64,000 nucleotides of DNA from contig NZ_JALCYY010000021.1 of the NCBI RefSeq assembly GCF_022690685.1, positions 1-64,000 on the forward strand. Reading direction: 5' to 3'. Both the position numbers and the translations under genes were made by a program. The DNA comes from Anaeromyxobacter terrae. GTDB taxonomy: Bacteria > Myxococcota > Myxococcia > Myxococcales > Anaeromyxobacteraceae. The notes under the pieces were generated by a model, which was given only the letters and a program-made list of their open reading frames with translations, did no database searches and was not told where the DNA came from. This document shows, piece by piece, positions 41,075 to 48,431 of the stretch (within the stretch, counting starts at the first letter, position 1; every line of letters starts with the position of its first letter).

Positions 41075-42229
41075 CTAGTCGACCGTGAGGGCATTGGAGT
41101 CGGCGTTGTGCGGCGAGTGGCAGGAGGTGCACCGGACGCGGCCCTGCGCGTCGAGGCGGAGGTCGTTCGTGGCGCCGCCCGGATCGCCCGCGCCGTTCGA
41201 GCCGGCGGACCCCTGCACGCGCCCGTCGGCGTCGAGGATCTGCGGCGCGCCGGCGGCGACGCGGTCGTAGCCCTGCGCGTTCGCGTCGAGCGCCTCGCCG
41301 ACGGGGTGGCTGAACGTCCGCACGCCGTCGGCGACGCAGCCGGCGCCGCCCTCGATGCAGGAATGGTCCTGCACGCGCTCGCGGTGGCAGTCGTCGCAGA
41401 GCGACCCGAGCTCCGCGCGCAGGTGCGGATAGGAGACGTAGAACTTCCACTGGTCGCCGACCGCGAACGTGCCCACCCCGAACGCCACGCCGACGGCCGG
41501 GTCGTTGAGCGTCACCGTGGCGCCGCCCCCGAGGCTCCGGCCGTTCTCCGGCGACGCCGAGTAGGCGACCCAGGTGCCGGTGCTGAAGCCCCACCAGCTC
41601 GCGCCGTTGTCGTTCGACAGCTTGAAGCGCGCCGCCGTGGCGCTCCCTCCCACCGTGATCTCGACGAGGTACCCCCTCGCCGCGGCGCCTGCGGCCGGCG
41701 GGTCGAGCCGCAGGGTGCCGTTGCCGGTCACCGCGCCGTTCCCGGCGACGAACACGCCGGTGGGGAGCGAGGCGTGCACCCGGTCCGGCGCGAACGCCGG
41801 GTTGGCCTTGTGCACGTCGTGGCAGGTGGAGCACTGCAGCTTGCCGCCGGGGAGGTACGCCAGCGTCCCGTCCTTCTTCAGGGCCGAGAGGGCGGGGCTC
41901 GTCGGCGTCTGCGCGCCGTGCTCCGCGCTCTGCGCCGGGGCATCCCACCGGTGGTGAACGCCGGAGGTCCGCGGCACCGCCTGCTCGCCGGACGTCCACG
42001 GGAACTTGAGCCGGTTGTCCGGGAGCGTGCGATCCGCCTTGTGGCAGCTCGCGCACAGGTTCGCGTTGCCGGCCTCGATCGTGATGGCGCCCCCGGGGGC
42101 GCTGTGCGTCTTGTGACAGGCGTTGCAGCTGCCGGTGCAGAAGGACCGGTCGTGCGGCGCGTCGATCGCGCCAGCGGGCGCGGCGGCGACGACGCCGGAC
42201 AGGAGCAGGGCGAGCGTGATCTTCTTCAT
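41075..42229 (-). CDS. Periplasmic or surface pentaheme cytochrome c
   Basis: The product is 384 aa with signal MKKITLALLLSGVVAAAPAGA. Five heme sites are visible: CNACH, CASCH, CSTCH, CDDCH and CTSCH. The first is preceded by extra cysteines (FCTGSC). A beta domain lies in the middle (VEITVGGSATAARFKLSNDN ... WKFYVSYP), inserted between hemes 3 and 4. It likely relays electrons to the giant cytochrome encoded next. The gene starts 9 bp after the NHL/PKD gene. Confidence 0.88.
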   Translation of the reverse strand: MKKITLALLLSGVVAAAPAGAIDAPHDRSFCTGSCNACHKTHSAPGGAITIEAGNANLCASCHKADRTLPDNRLKFPWTSGEQAVPRTSGVHHRWDAPAQSAEHGAQTPTSPALSALKKDGTLAYLPGGKLQCSTCHDVHKANPAFAPDRVHASLPTGVFVAGNGAVTGNGTLRLDPPAAGAAARGYLVEITVGGSATAARFKLSNDNGASWWGFSTGTWVAYSASPENGRSLGGGATVTLNDPAVGVAFGVGTFAVGDQWKFYVSYPHLRAELGSLCDDCHRERVQDHSCIEGGAGCVADGVRTFSHPVGEALDANAQGYDRVAAGAPQILDADGRVQGSAGSNGAGDPGGATNDLRLDAQGRVRCTSCHSPHNADSNALTVD

Positions 42230-42238
42230 CGCGGGCCT

Positions 42239-44992
42239 CTATCTCGACGCCTTCTTGCCGAACACGATCACGCTGACCCTCGCCGGCGCGCTCCGGACGC
42301 CGCCGTCCTCGACCTGGAGCTCGAACCCGTAGGTGCCGGGGGCGGCGGGCTCGAACGCCGGCCTCGGCGACCCGGGATCCAGGAGGGGCATCCAGGGACC
42401 AGCCACCTGGGTCCAGCGGTAGACGAGCGGCCCGTTCCCGGTGCTGGCGGAGCCGTCCAGGCTGACCGTGTCGCCCTCGAGGGCGGTGGCGGGCGCGGTG
42501 GCGACGGCGCGCGGCCGCGCGACCCCCGGCGCGTCCGCGTCGAGCTCGACCTGCACCGGCACGCCGACGGAGGCGCCCTCGCGGACGACGAGCTCGAACA
42601 CGTAGTGCCCCGGCGCGAACGGCACGACCGTCGCGACCGGGCGATCGGCGTCGGTGAGGCCGGCCTCCGGACCCGAGACCTGCCGCCACGCGTGCGTGAG
42701 GCGGCCTCCCGCGGCGGCCCGGCTCCGGGCGCCGTCGAGTCGCACCGGCGCGCCCGCGTCCACGGCCGGCGCGCTCACCTCGGCGAAGGCCATGGGGAGG
42801 CCTTCCGCGGGGCCGACGTACACCTCCACGCGCGCGGGCGGCGCGGTGATCTTGTTGTCGCGGACGTGCACGGTGAACGCATAGAGGCCGGGCTCCGGCG
42901 GCACGAACGTGGGCGCGCCGGCCGCCGCGTCCGAGAGCGCCACGGGCGGCCCGGACTCCTGCGTCCACGCGTAGCGGGGCTTGCCGTTCCGCGACTCGCT
43001 CCGCGTCGCGTCGAGCGTCACGAGCTCGCCGACCGAGGCCATGAGCGGGCTCGAAACGAGGGCCGATGGGGCCATCGCCTTGCCCACGGCGTACACGCCG
43101 CCCTCCTCGGTCGCGGCCGCGCCGCGCGTGTCGGTCGCGGTCAGGGCGAACGCGTAGTAGCCGGGGACGTCGGCCGTGGCCACGAGCTCGGGCCCGCCGC
43201 TGGGCGCCACGAGCGGCGCGCCGATCGTCTGATCCCACCGCAGCCAGAAGGCGTCGCCGTTCGCGTCCGAGGTGAGGCTGCCGTCGAGCACGAACGGCTC
43301 GCCGGCCCGCGTCACGACGAGGCGGGTCGGATCGGGCCGCGGCGGCACGTTCAGGATCTCCACGCTCACCCCCGCCGGCGAGCTCGCCACGCCCGCGCAG
43401 GACGCGACGCCCTCGAACGCGTAGACCCCGGGCGTGCGGGCGATGAACCGCGGCGCGCCGGAGGCGCCGTCGAGGAGCCTCGCCGCGGGCCCCTGCACCT
43501 GCCGCCAGCGGTACGTGCACGCCGGGAGGCGCGTCACGAGCGACGACGAGAGCTGGACGAGCCCGGGCGGGCTCGAGGCGGGGGCGCGCGCCGCGAGGAG
43601 CGGGACCTCGCGGGAGAGCGGATCCGTGCCGGCGAGGACCTCCTCGCCGTCCGCGAAGCCGTCGCCGTCGGAGTCGGCGTTGCGCGGGTCGGTCCCGTAC
43701 GCGAGCTCATGGAGGTTGTCGAGCCCGTCGCCGTCGGGATCGGCGAGCGCGTCTCCCGCCCAGAAGGGGGACAGCCCGTGCGCCAGCTCCCAGTCGTCCG
43801 GCAGGCCGTCGCAGTCGCTGTCTCCGGCGCAGGTCGGCAGCGGCGCCCCGCTGCCGTACCGCTGCAGCGTGCCCGCGTCCTGGTTCGCGACGAGGAGGTC
43901 GCCGCTGGCGAGGAGCTCCACGTCCGCGGGCTGGAAGAGCTGCCCCGGCCCCCGGCCGAACGTGCCCACGGTGCCGAGGGCCAGGCCCGCGCGGCTCACC
44001 ACCTGCACGACTCCCTGGAACGCGTCCGCCACGTACACGCGGCCGGCGCGGTCGACCGCGAGGCCGGCGGCGCGCGTGACCTGGCCAGGCCCGCCGCCGA
44101 ACCCGATGATCGAGCTCACGTACGTCCCGTCGGGCCGGAACGCGTGGACGAGCTTGCCGCTCTCGTTGGTCTCCAGCGCCACCCAGACGAGCCCCGCGGC
44201 GGGGTCCAGCGCGACGTCCACCGGCTCCTTCAGCACGGTGGTCCCGGCCTGCGCCAGCGTGACCGCCACCGAGCCGTCGGCCCGCAGCGCGCGGACGCGG
44301 TTCGCGTGGCGCTCCGCGATCCAGAGCAGGCCGTTCGCCTCGTCCCACGCCATGCCGACCGCGCCGGCGGCGGCGCCGCTCGCGATGGAGCCGAGCACGC
44401 GACCGCGCGCCGGATCGAGCAGGAGGAGCCTGCCGTCGCGCAGCGAGGCGTAGAGCCCGCGCGAGGAGGTGGCGATCGAGAGCGGGACGCCCGGGAGCGA
44501 GACCGCGCCCTTCAGCCCGCCGTTCGCCGTCAGGAGGAACAGCGAAGGATCGCGGCCGTTCACCGCGTAGAGCTCGCCCGAGTCCGCCACGGCGATGCGG
44601 CGCGGCGCGGAGAGCGGCGCGGAGAGCCCGCCCTCGTACAGCGCGATGGTCGAATAGATCGACGCCGCGGCCGACGCCGCCTGTCCGGCGTCGTTGGTCG
44701 CGGTCACCGTGATCTGGGCCCACCCCGCGCTCGCCGGCGCGGTCCAGGTGGCGTTCGCCCCCGCGCCGACGATCGTGCCGGCCGAGGCGGTCCAGGCGTA
44801 GGCCAGCGGCCGCCCCGCGGGATCCCTGGCCGTCACGGACAGTGCGCTCTCGGAGCCGGTCAGGACGGACGCGCTCGGCGCGGAGAGCGCGTCGATGATC
44901 GGGGAACCCTCGGCCGCCAGCGCAGCCGCCCGGCCGGCCACGGACAGCAGGACGAGCGCAGCCCGCAGAGACCGTGAGTGAGCTATCGCCAT
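42239..44992 (-). CDS. Secreted NHL-propeller, calcium-repeat and PKD-domain protein
   Basis: The product is 917 aa, starting MAIAHSRSLRAALVLLSVAG (signal). An Ig-like domain at about 30-120 is followed by a six-blade NHL/SMP-30-like propeller (about 125-400, with PVDVALDPAAGLVWVAL and GLAVDRAGRVYVADAFQG). Three thrombospondin-type-3 calcium loops come next (DSDCDGLPDDWE, DPDGDGLDNLHE, DSDGDGFADGEE). About five PKD-like domains run to the C-terminus. It is a cell-surface scaffold, first gene of the cytochrome operon, and may hold the cytochromes at the surface. The role is inferred from domains and position. Confidence 0.82.
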   Translation of the reverse strand: MAIAHSRSLRAALVLLSVAGRAAALAAEGSPIIDALSAPSASVLTGSESALSVTARDPAGRPLAYAWTASAGTIVGAGANATWTAPASAGWAQITVTATNDAGQAASAAASIYSTIALYEGGLSAPLSAPRRIAVADSGELYAVNGRDPSLFLLTANGGLKGAVSLPGVPLSIATSSRGLYASLRDGRLLLLDPARGRVLGSIASGAAAGAVGMAWDEANGLLWIAERHANRVRALRADGSVAVTLAQAGTTVLKEPVDVALDPAAGLVWVALETNESGKLVHAFRPDGTYVSSIIGFGGGPGQVTRAAGLAVDRAGRVYVADAFQGVVQVVSRAGLALGTVGTFGRGPGQLFQPADVELLASGDLLVANQDAGTLQRYGSGAPLPTCAGDSDCDGLPDDWELAHGLSPFWAGDALADPDGDGLDNLHELAYGTDPRNADSDGDGFADGEEVLAGTDPLSREVPLLAARAPASSPPGLVQLSSSLVTRLPACTYRWRQVQGPAARLLDGASGAPRFIARTPGVYAFEGVASCAGVASSPAGVSVEILNVPPRPDPTRLVVTRAGEPFVLDGSLTSDANGDAFWLRWDQTIGAPLVAPSGGPELVATADVPGYYAFALTATDTRGAAATEEGGVYAVGKAMAPSALVSSPLMASVGELVTLDATRSESRNGKPRYAWTQESGPPVALSDAAAGAPTFVPPEPGLYAFTVHVRDNKITAPPARVEVYVGPAEGLPMAFAEVSAPAVDAGAPVRLDGARSRAAAGGRLTHAWRQVSGPEAGLTDADRPVATVVPFAPGHYVFELVVREGASVGVPVQVELDADAPGVARPRAVATAPATALEGDTVSLDGSASTGNGPLVYRWTQVAGPWMPLLDPGSPRPAFEPAAPGTYGFELQVEDGGVRSAPARVSVIVFGKKASR

Positions 44993-45269
44993 GAGGGCAC
45001 GCGTCCTGCAACGCACGCGCCGAGTGCGCCCCTGGTGGGCCGCCTCCTTCCACCTGTGCAACCCCGGGGATCATCCGGCGTTTTGCCGTCCGTTGATCCC
45101 TGACAATCCGCCTTGCCGCGGGGTCGTCCAGGACCGGTGACTTACCGCGAACCCGGGCGCCGGCGGGCGCGATCCCTGCGAGCTGCGGCAAGAGCGCGCA
45201 GGGCGGGACGAGCGCGTCGCGCGCGCGGCGTTCCTCGCCCTGCCCCTGTCTCGACGGGCGGGCCCAAGC

Positions 45270-45860
45270 TCACGGGCCCGTGAGCGGCCTCCGCGCCACG
45301 AGCCGCGCCTCGTGCCGGCCCGACTCGAGCCAGCCCTCCTCGTAGCGCACGATCTCGAGCCCGCGGACGAGCGTCGGGAGCTCGCCGTCGTCGAGGAGGT
45401 GCGCCGGGCCCGGGCGCGGGTGGCGCTCGAGGTTCGTCCGCGTCGCGTGCGCGACGACGAGGAGGCCGCCGGTCGCGAGCTCCGCGGCGACGGCGGCCAG
45501 GAGCGGCCGGTGGAGGAAGTACGTGCAGAGGACGAGGTCCCAGGGCCCGGCCGGCAGCGGCGACGCCTCGAGGTCGATCCGGAGCGTCTCGATCGCGAGG
45601 CCCCGCGCGCGCGCCTCGCGCGCCGCCCGCTCGAGCGCGACCTCCGACACATCGGCGAGCGTGACGTCGAGCCCGCGCCGCGCGAGCCAGAGCGCGTTCC
45701 GGCCGGAGCCTCCGGCGACGTCGAGCGCTCGCCCGCGCCGCGGCAGGAGCGCGTCGAGCGCGTCGAGGAAGGGCGAGGGATCGGGGACGGCGTCCTCGTC
45801 GCGGTACCGCGCGTCCCACCGCTCTCGATCGCCCTCCGCCACGCTCCTCCTCCCCGACAC
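45270..45860 (-). CDS. SAM-dependent methyltransferase (TehB/class I type)
   Basis: The product is 196 aa. It has ERWDARYRDEDAVPDPSPFL at the start, SAM motif I LDVAGGSGRNALWLARRG, acidic DVTLADVSEVALERA, motif IV WDLVLCTYFLHRPLL, and PGPAHLLDDGEL near the end. This pattern fits the TehB-like methyltransferases that act on small molecules or metalloid/thiol compounds. It starts 6 bp after the aminopeptidase stop, so the two form an operon. The GTG at 45860 is the first of two possible starts. Confidence 0.85.
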   Translation of the reverse strand: MSGRRSVAEGDRERWDARYRDEDAVPDPSPFLDALDALLPRRGRALDVAGGSGRNALWLARRGLDVTLADVSEVALERAAREARARGLAIETLRIDLEASPLPAGPWDLVLCTYFLHRPLLAAVAAELATGGLLVVAHATRTNLERHPRPGPAHLLDDGELPTLVRGLEIVRYEEGWLESGRHEARLVARRPLTGP

Positions 45861-45866
45861 GACGCC

Positions 45867-47030
45867 TCAGAGCGCCATGACCGCGTCGGGCAGCTCCGTG
45901 ATCCGCTCCCCGCCGCCCTCGCCGACCGCCCAGGTGTTCTCGATGCCGATCGCGCCGAGCCCGGGGAGCACGAACTTGGGCTCGATGGCGAGCACCTGCC
46001 CGCGCACGAGCGGCGTGTCGAGCCCGGGCGCCAGCACCGGCAGCTCGTCGAGCTCGAGGCCCACGCCGTGCCCGACGAAGCGCGCCTGCGCGCCCGGCGG
46101 CCCCATGAAGCGATCGCCCAGCCCTTCCCGCTCGGCGAGCGCCTTCGCGCGCGCCCAGAGCTCCGAGGGGATCGCGCCGGGCACGAGCCCCCGCACGACC
46201 TCCTCCTGGATCGCGAGCGCCACCTCGAACGCGCGCGCGAGCTCGGGCGCGAGCCGGCCGCAGACCGCGATGCGCGTCATGTCGGTGACGTAGCCCGCCT
46301 TCATGGCGGTGTAGTCGAGGAGGATCGGGACGTCGCGCGGGATGGGCTCGACCGACGCGCCGAGCGGCGAGGACGGCGACAGCCCGCGCCCGGTGACCGG
46401 CCCGTCGAAGTAGCTCGGCGCGGTGGCGGACCCGGCGGCGAGCGCGAGCCCCATGAAGAACTCCTGGTTGAACCCGCGCAGCCGCGGGCTCCCCTCGTTC
46501 CCCGCCTTGCGCATGCGGTACTCGATCTCGGCGGCGAGCTCGACCTCGCGCATGCCGGCGCGGAGGAACGAGGGGACCTCGCGGAAGACGCCGCAGAGGA
46601 GCGCCGCGGTCTCGCGCATCCGCTCGAGCTCCCAGGGCGACTTCACGCTCCGCTGCACGCGGAGCGGCGCGGAGACGTCCGCGAGCTCCGCCCCGAGCGC
46701 CCGGGCCCAGAACCGCTCCACCGCGCCCGGCGCGACGTCGAAGGTGAACCCCACGCGCCTCGGCGCGCCCAGCGCCGCCGCGAGCTCCTTCGAGGAGGGG
46801 AACGGGCGGACGTCGGCGAGCGGGCTCTCGGCCCGGGCGCGCTCGAGGCTCTTGCGCACGAGCAGCACCGCGTCGCCGGCCGCCGGCACCCACAGCGCCG
46901 CGTTCTGGCGCGTGCCGGACAGGTAGAAGACGTCGGTGGCGTGGACGAGGACTGCGCCGTCGAGCCCCTGGGTGCGGAGCGTCTCGCGGAGCGCGTCGAT
47001 CCGGCGCTGGCATTCGGTGGCGGGCGTCAT
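45867..47030 (-). CDS. M24 family metallopeptidase (Xaa-Pro aminopeptidase/creatinase type)
   Basis: The product is 387 aa. Residues 1-125 form a creatinase-like N-terminal domain (VLVHATDVFYLSGTRQNAAL). The pita-bread domain holds the metal ligands: two Asp in LLDYTAMKAGYVTDMTR, His in FVGHGVGLELDE, Glu in AIEPKF and Glu in GIENTW. It would cleave N-terminal residues before proline in the cytoplasm. ATG 47030 is preferred because upstream residues are Arg/His-rich and unlike the family. Confidence 0.9.
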   Translation of the reverse strand: MTPATECQRRIDALRETLRTQGLDGAVLVHATDVFYLSGTRQNAALWVPAAGDAVLLVRKSLERARAESPLADVRPFPSSKELAAALGAPRRVGFTFDVAPGAVERFWARALGAELADVSAPLRVQRSVKSPWELERMRETAALLCGVFREVPSFLRAGMREVELAAEIEYRMRKAGNEGSPRLRGFNQEFFMGLALAAGSATAPSYFDGPVTGRGLSPSSPLGASVEPIPRDVPILLDYTAMKAGYVTDMTRIAVCGRLAPELARAFEVALAIQEEVVRGLVPGAIPSELWARAKALAEREGLGDRFMGPPGAQARFVGHGVGLELDELPVLAPGLDTPLVRGQVLAIEPKFVLPGLGAIGIENTWAVGEGGGERITELPDAVMAL

Positions 47031-47114
47031 GGCCGGCCAGCATGAAACGGACCGGGCGTGGCGTGCAACGGGGCAGCCGTGACCGGGCGCCACCTTCCCC
47101 GGAGGTCATCGCCC

Positions 47115-47411
47115 GTGGATCCGACGCACTTCCTCTATCTCGCGCGCCCGCCGCGCCCCACGTTCGTCCACGACGCGACGCCGGCGGAGCGGGAGATCAT
47201 GGGCAGGCACTCCGCGTTCCTGAAGGAGCTGCTCGAGCAGGGAAGGCTCCTCCTCGCCGGCCCCTGCCTGGACGGCGCCTACGGCGTCGCGATCTTCAAG
47301 GTGACCGACGCCGCCGAGGCGCGAGCGCTCGTGGAGCGCGATCCCGCGGTCGTGGCGGGGCTCTTCACGCCGGAGCTGCATCCGGTATTGATCGGGCTGC
47401 TCGCGGGGTGA
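47115..47411 (+). CDS. YciI family protein
   Basis: The product is 98 aa, a ferredoxin-like dimeric fold. It shows FLYLARPPRPTFVHDATPAE, MGRHSAFLKELLEQGRLLLAGPCLDGAYGVAIFKVTD and the conserved RDPAVVAGLFTPELHPV (DPxxxAGLxxxxxxxP). Family members are of unsettled function. GTG 47115 follows the ribosome site CCGGAGGTCATC. It is divergent from the aminopeptidase gene and convergent with the small membrane protein gene. Confidence 0.88.
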   Translation: MDPTHFLYLARPPRPTFVHDATPAEREIMGRHSAFLKELLEQGRLLLAGPCLDGAYGVAIFKVTDAAEARALVERDPAVVAGLFTPELHPVLIGLLAG

Positions 47412-47432
47412 GGCCGCCCGATCGGGAGCCGC

Positions 47433-47627
47433 TCAGGAGGTCATGGAGAGCCACGCGAAGGCCGCGATGAGCGCGAGGAGGCTCAGCGCAGCGACGATGA
47501 CCGCCCCGGCGCCGCCCCTTCGCTCGACGCGATAGCGCTCGACGCCCGGGCTCGCGAGGCGCGCGCGGACGGTGTCGTCGAGGTATCGCCGAGCGGTATC
47601 CGCGAGGCGTGGCATCTTTGCGCCCAT
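47433..47627 (-). CDS. 64-aa single-pass membrane protein
   Basis: The product is MGAKMPRLADTARR... with a basic soluble part of about 40 residues (ending RVERRGGA) and a C-terminal helix (VIVAALSLLALIAAFAWL) two residues before MTS. It is a tail-anchored topology. A ribosome site AAGGGAG precedes ATG 47627; Met5 is an alternative. No family recognised. Confidence 0.6.
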   Translation of the reverse strand: MGAKMPRLADTARRYLDDTVRARLASPGVERYRVERRGGAGAVIVAALSLLALIAAFAWLSMTS

Positions 47628-47806
47628 CGCACACTCCCTTCGCCGCGAGCCATCCTAGCGCAGGTGCGGCCGCGCCGCGTCGCCGCCACGCGCTCATCGC
47701 GGCCTCTCGCCGATGGACCCTGCCTCGGTGCGTGCCGCCGCCTCGTCGGAGCCTGCCCCGTCAGGCAGGGCGGGCGGACCGGCCTCGGCCGGGCTACGGT
47801 TGCGGG

Positions 47807-48313
47807 GTGAGCGAGATCGAGATCCGGAAGGCACGCCCAGAGGACGCACCGACGCTCGGGCGGATGGGAGCGACCCTGGCGCGCCTGCACAACCGGATGG
47901 ACCCCCGGCGCTTCTTCGCGATCCGCGGGATGGAGGAGGGCTACGCCTCCTGGCTCTCCAGGGAGATGGCGAGCCGGAAGGCGGTGGTGCTCGCGGCGAT
48001 CGCGCGTTCACGCGGGCGCGAGCGGATCGTCGGGTACGCGTACGGCCGGCTCGAGGGGCGAGACTGGAACACGCTGCGCGATCCCTGCGGCGTCGGCGTG
48101 GACGTCTACGTCGTGCCGCGCGCGCGCCGCCGCGGCGCGGGCCGCATGCTCATCGAGGCGCTCGTCCGTGAGCTCGGCCGGCGCGGAGCGCCCCAGGCCG
48201 TCATCCAGGTCGCGGCGCGCAACGACCGTGCGCTCGCGATCGCCGAGGCAATGGGATTCCGCAGGACCGTGGTGGAGCTCGCGATCGATCCCGCCGAGAT
48301 CCGCGGCGCGTGA
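47807..48313 (+). CDS. GNAT family N-acetyltransferase
   Basis: The product is 168 aa. It begins VSEIEIRKARPEDAPTLGRM, has VGVDVYVVPRARRRGAGRML (acetyl-CoA binding motif A, RRRGAG) and ends with IQVAARNDRALAIAEAMGFRRT (motif B). It transfers an acetyl group from acetyl-CoA to an unknown amine. A TACGGT box (47795-47800) ends six bases before GTG 47807, again allowing a leaderless mRNA. Confidence 0.88.
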   Translation: MSEIEIRKARPEDAPTLGRMGATLARLHNRMDPRRFFAIRGMEEGYASWLSREMASRKAVVLAAIARSRGRERIVGYAYGRLEGRDWNTLRDPCGVGVDVYVVPRARRRGAGRMLIEALVRELGRRGAPQAVIQVAARNDRALAIAEAMGFRRTVVELAIDPAEIRGA

Positions 48314-48387
48314 GCCGGCGTGAGCGGTCGAGCGTGCTCTCCCGGTGAGCTGCCGCACGTGAATCGATCTCGACGAGGAGGCGCACT

Positions 48388-48418
48388 CGCGACCGCCGCG
48401 ACGCCGACGGCGGTCGCG
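48388..48418. terminator. Hairpin between convergent GNAT and STAND genes
   Basis: CGCGACCGCCG (48388-48398) and CGGCGGTCGCG (48408-48418) form a perfect 11-bp stem with a 9-nt loop. It sits 14 bp beyond the STAND gene stop and 75 bp beyond the GNAT stop, consistent with bidirectional termination. No T-tract. Confidence 0.5.
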
Positions 48419-48431
48419 GCGGGTGGGCAGG

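Noticed and set aside
40937..44977. A 1346-codon plus-strand frame opposite the NHL/PKD and pentaheme genes
   Set aside because: The minus strand has signal peptides, heme motifs and recognisable domains; the plus-strand product is low-complexity.
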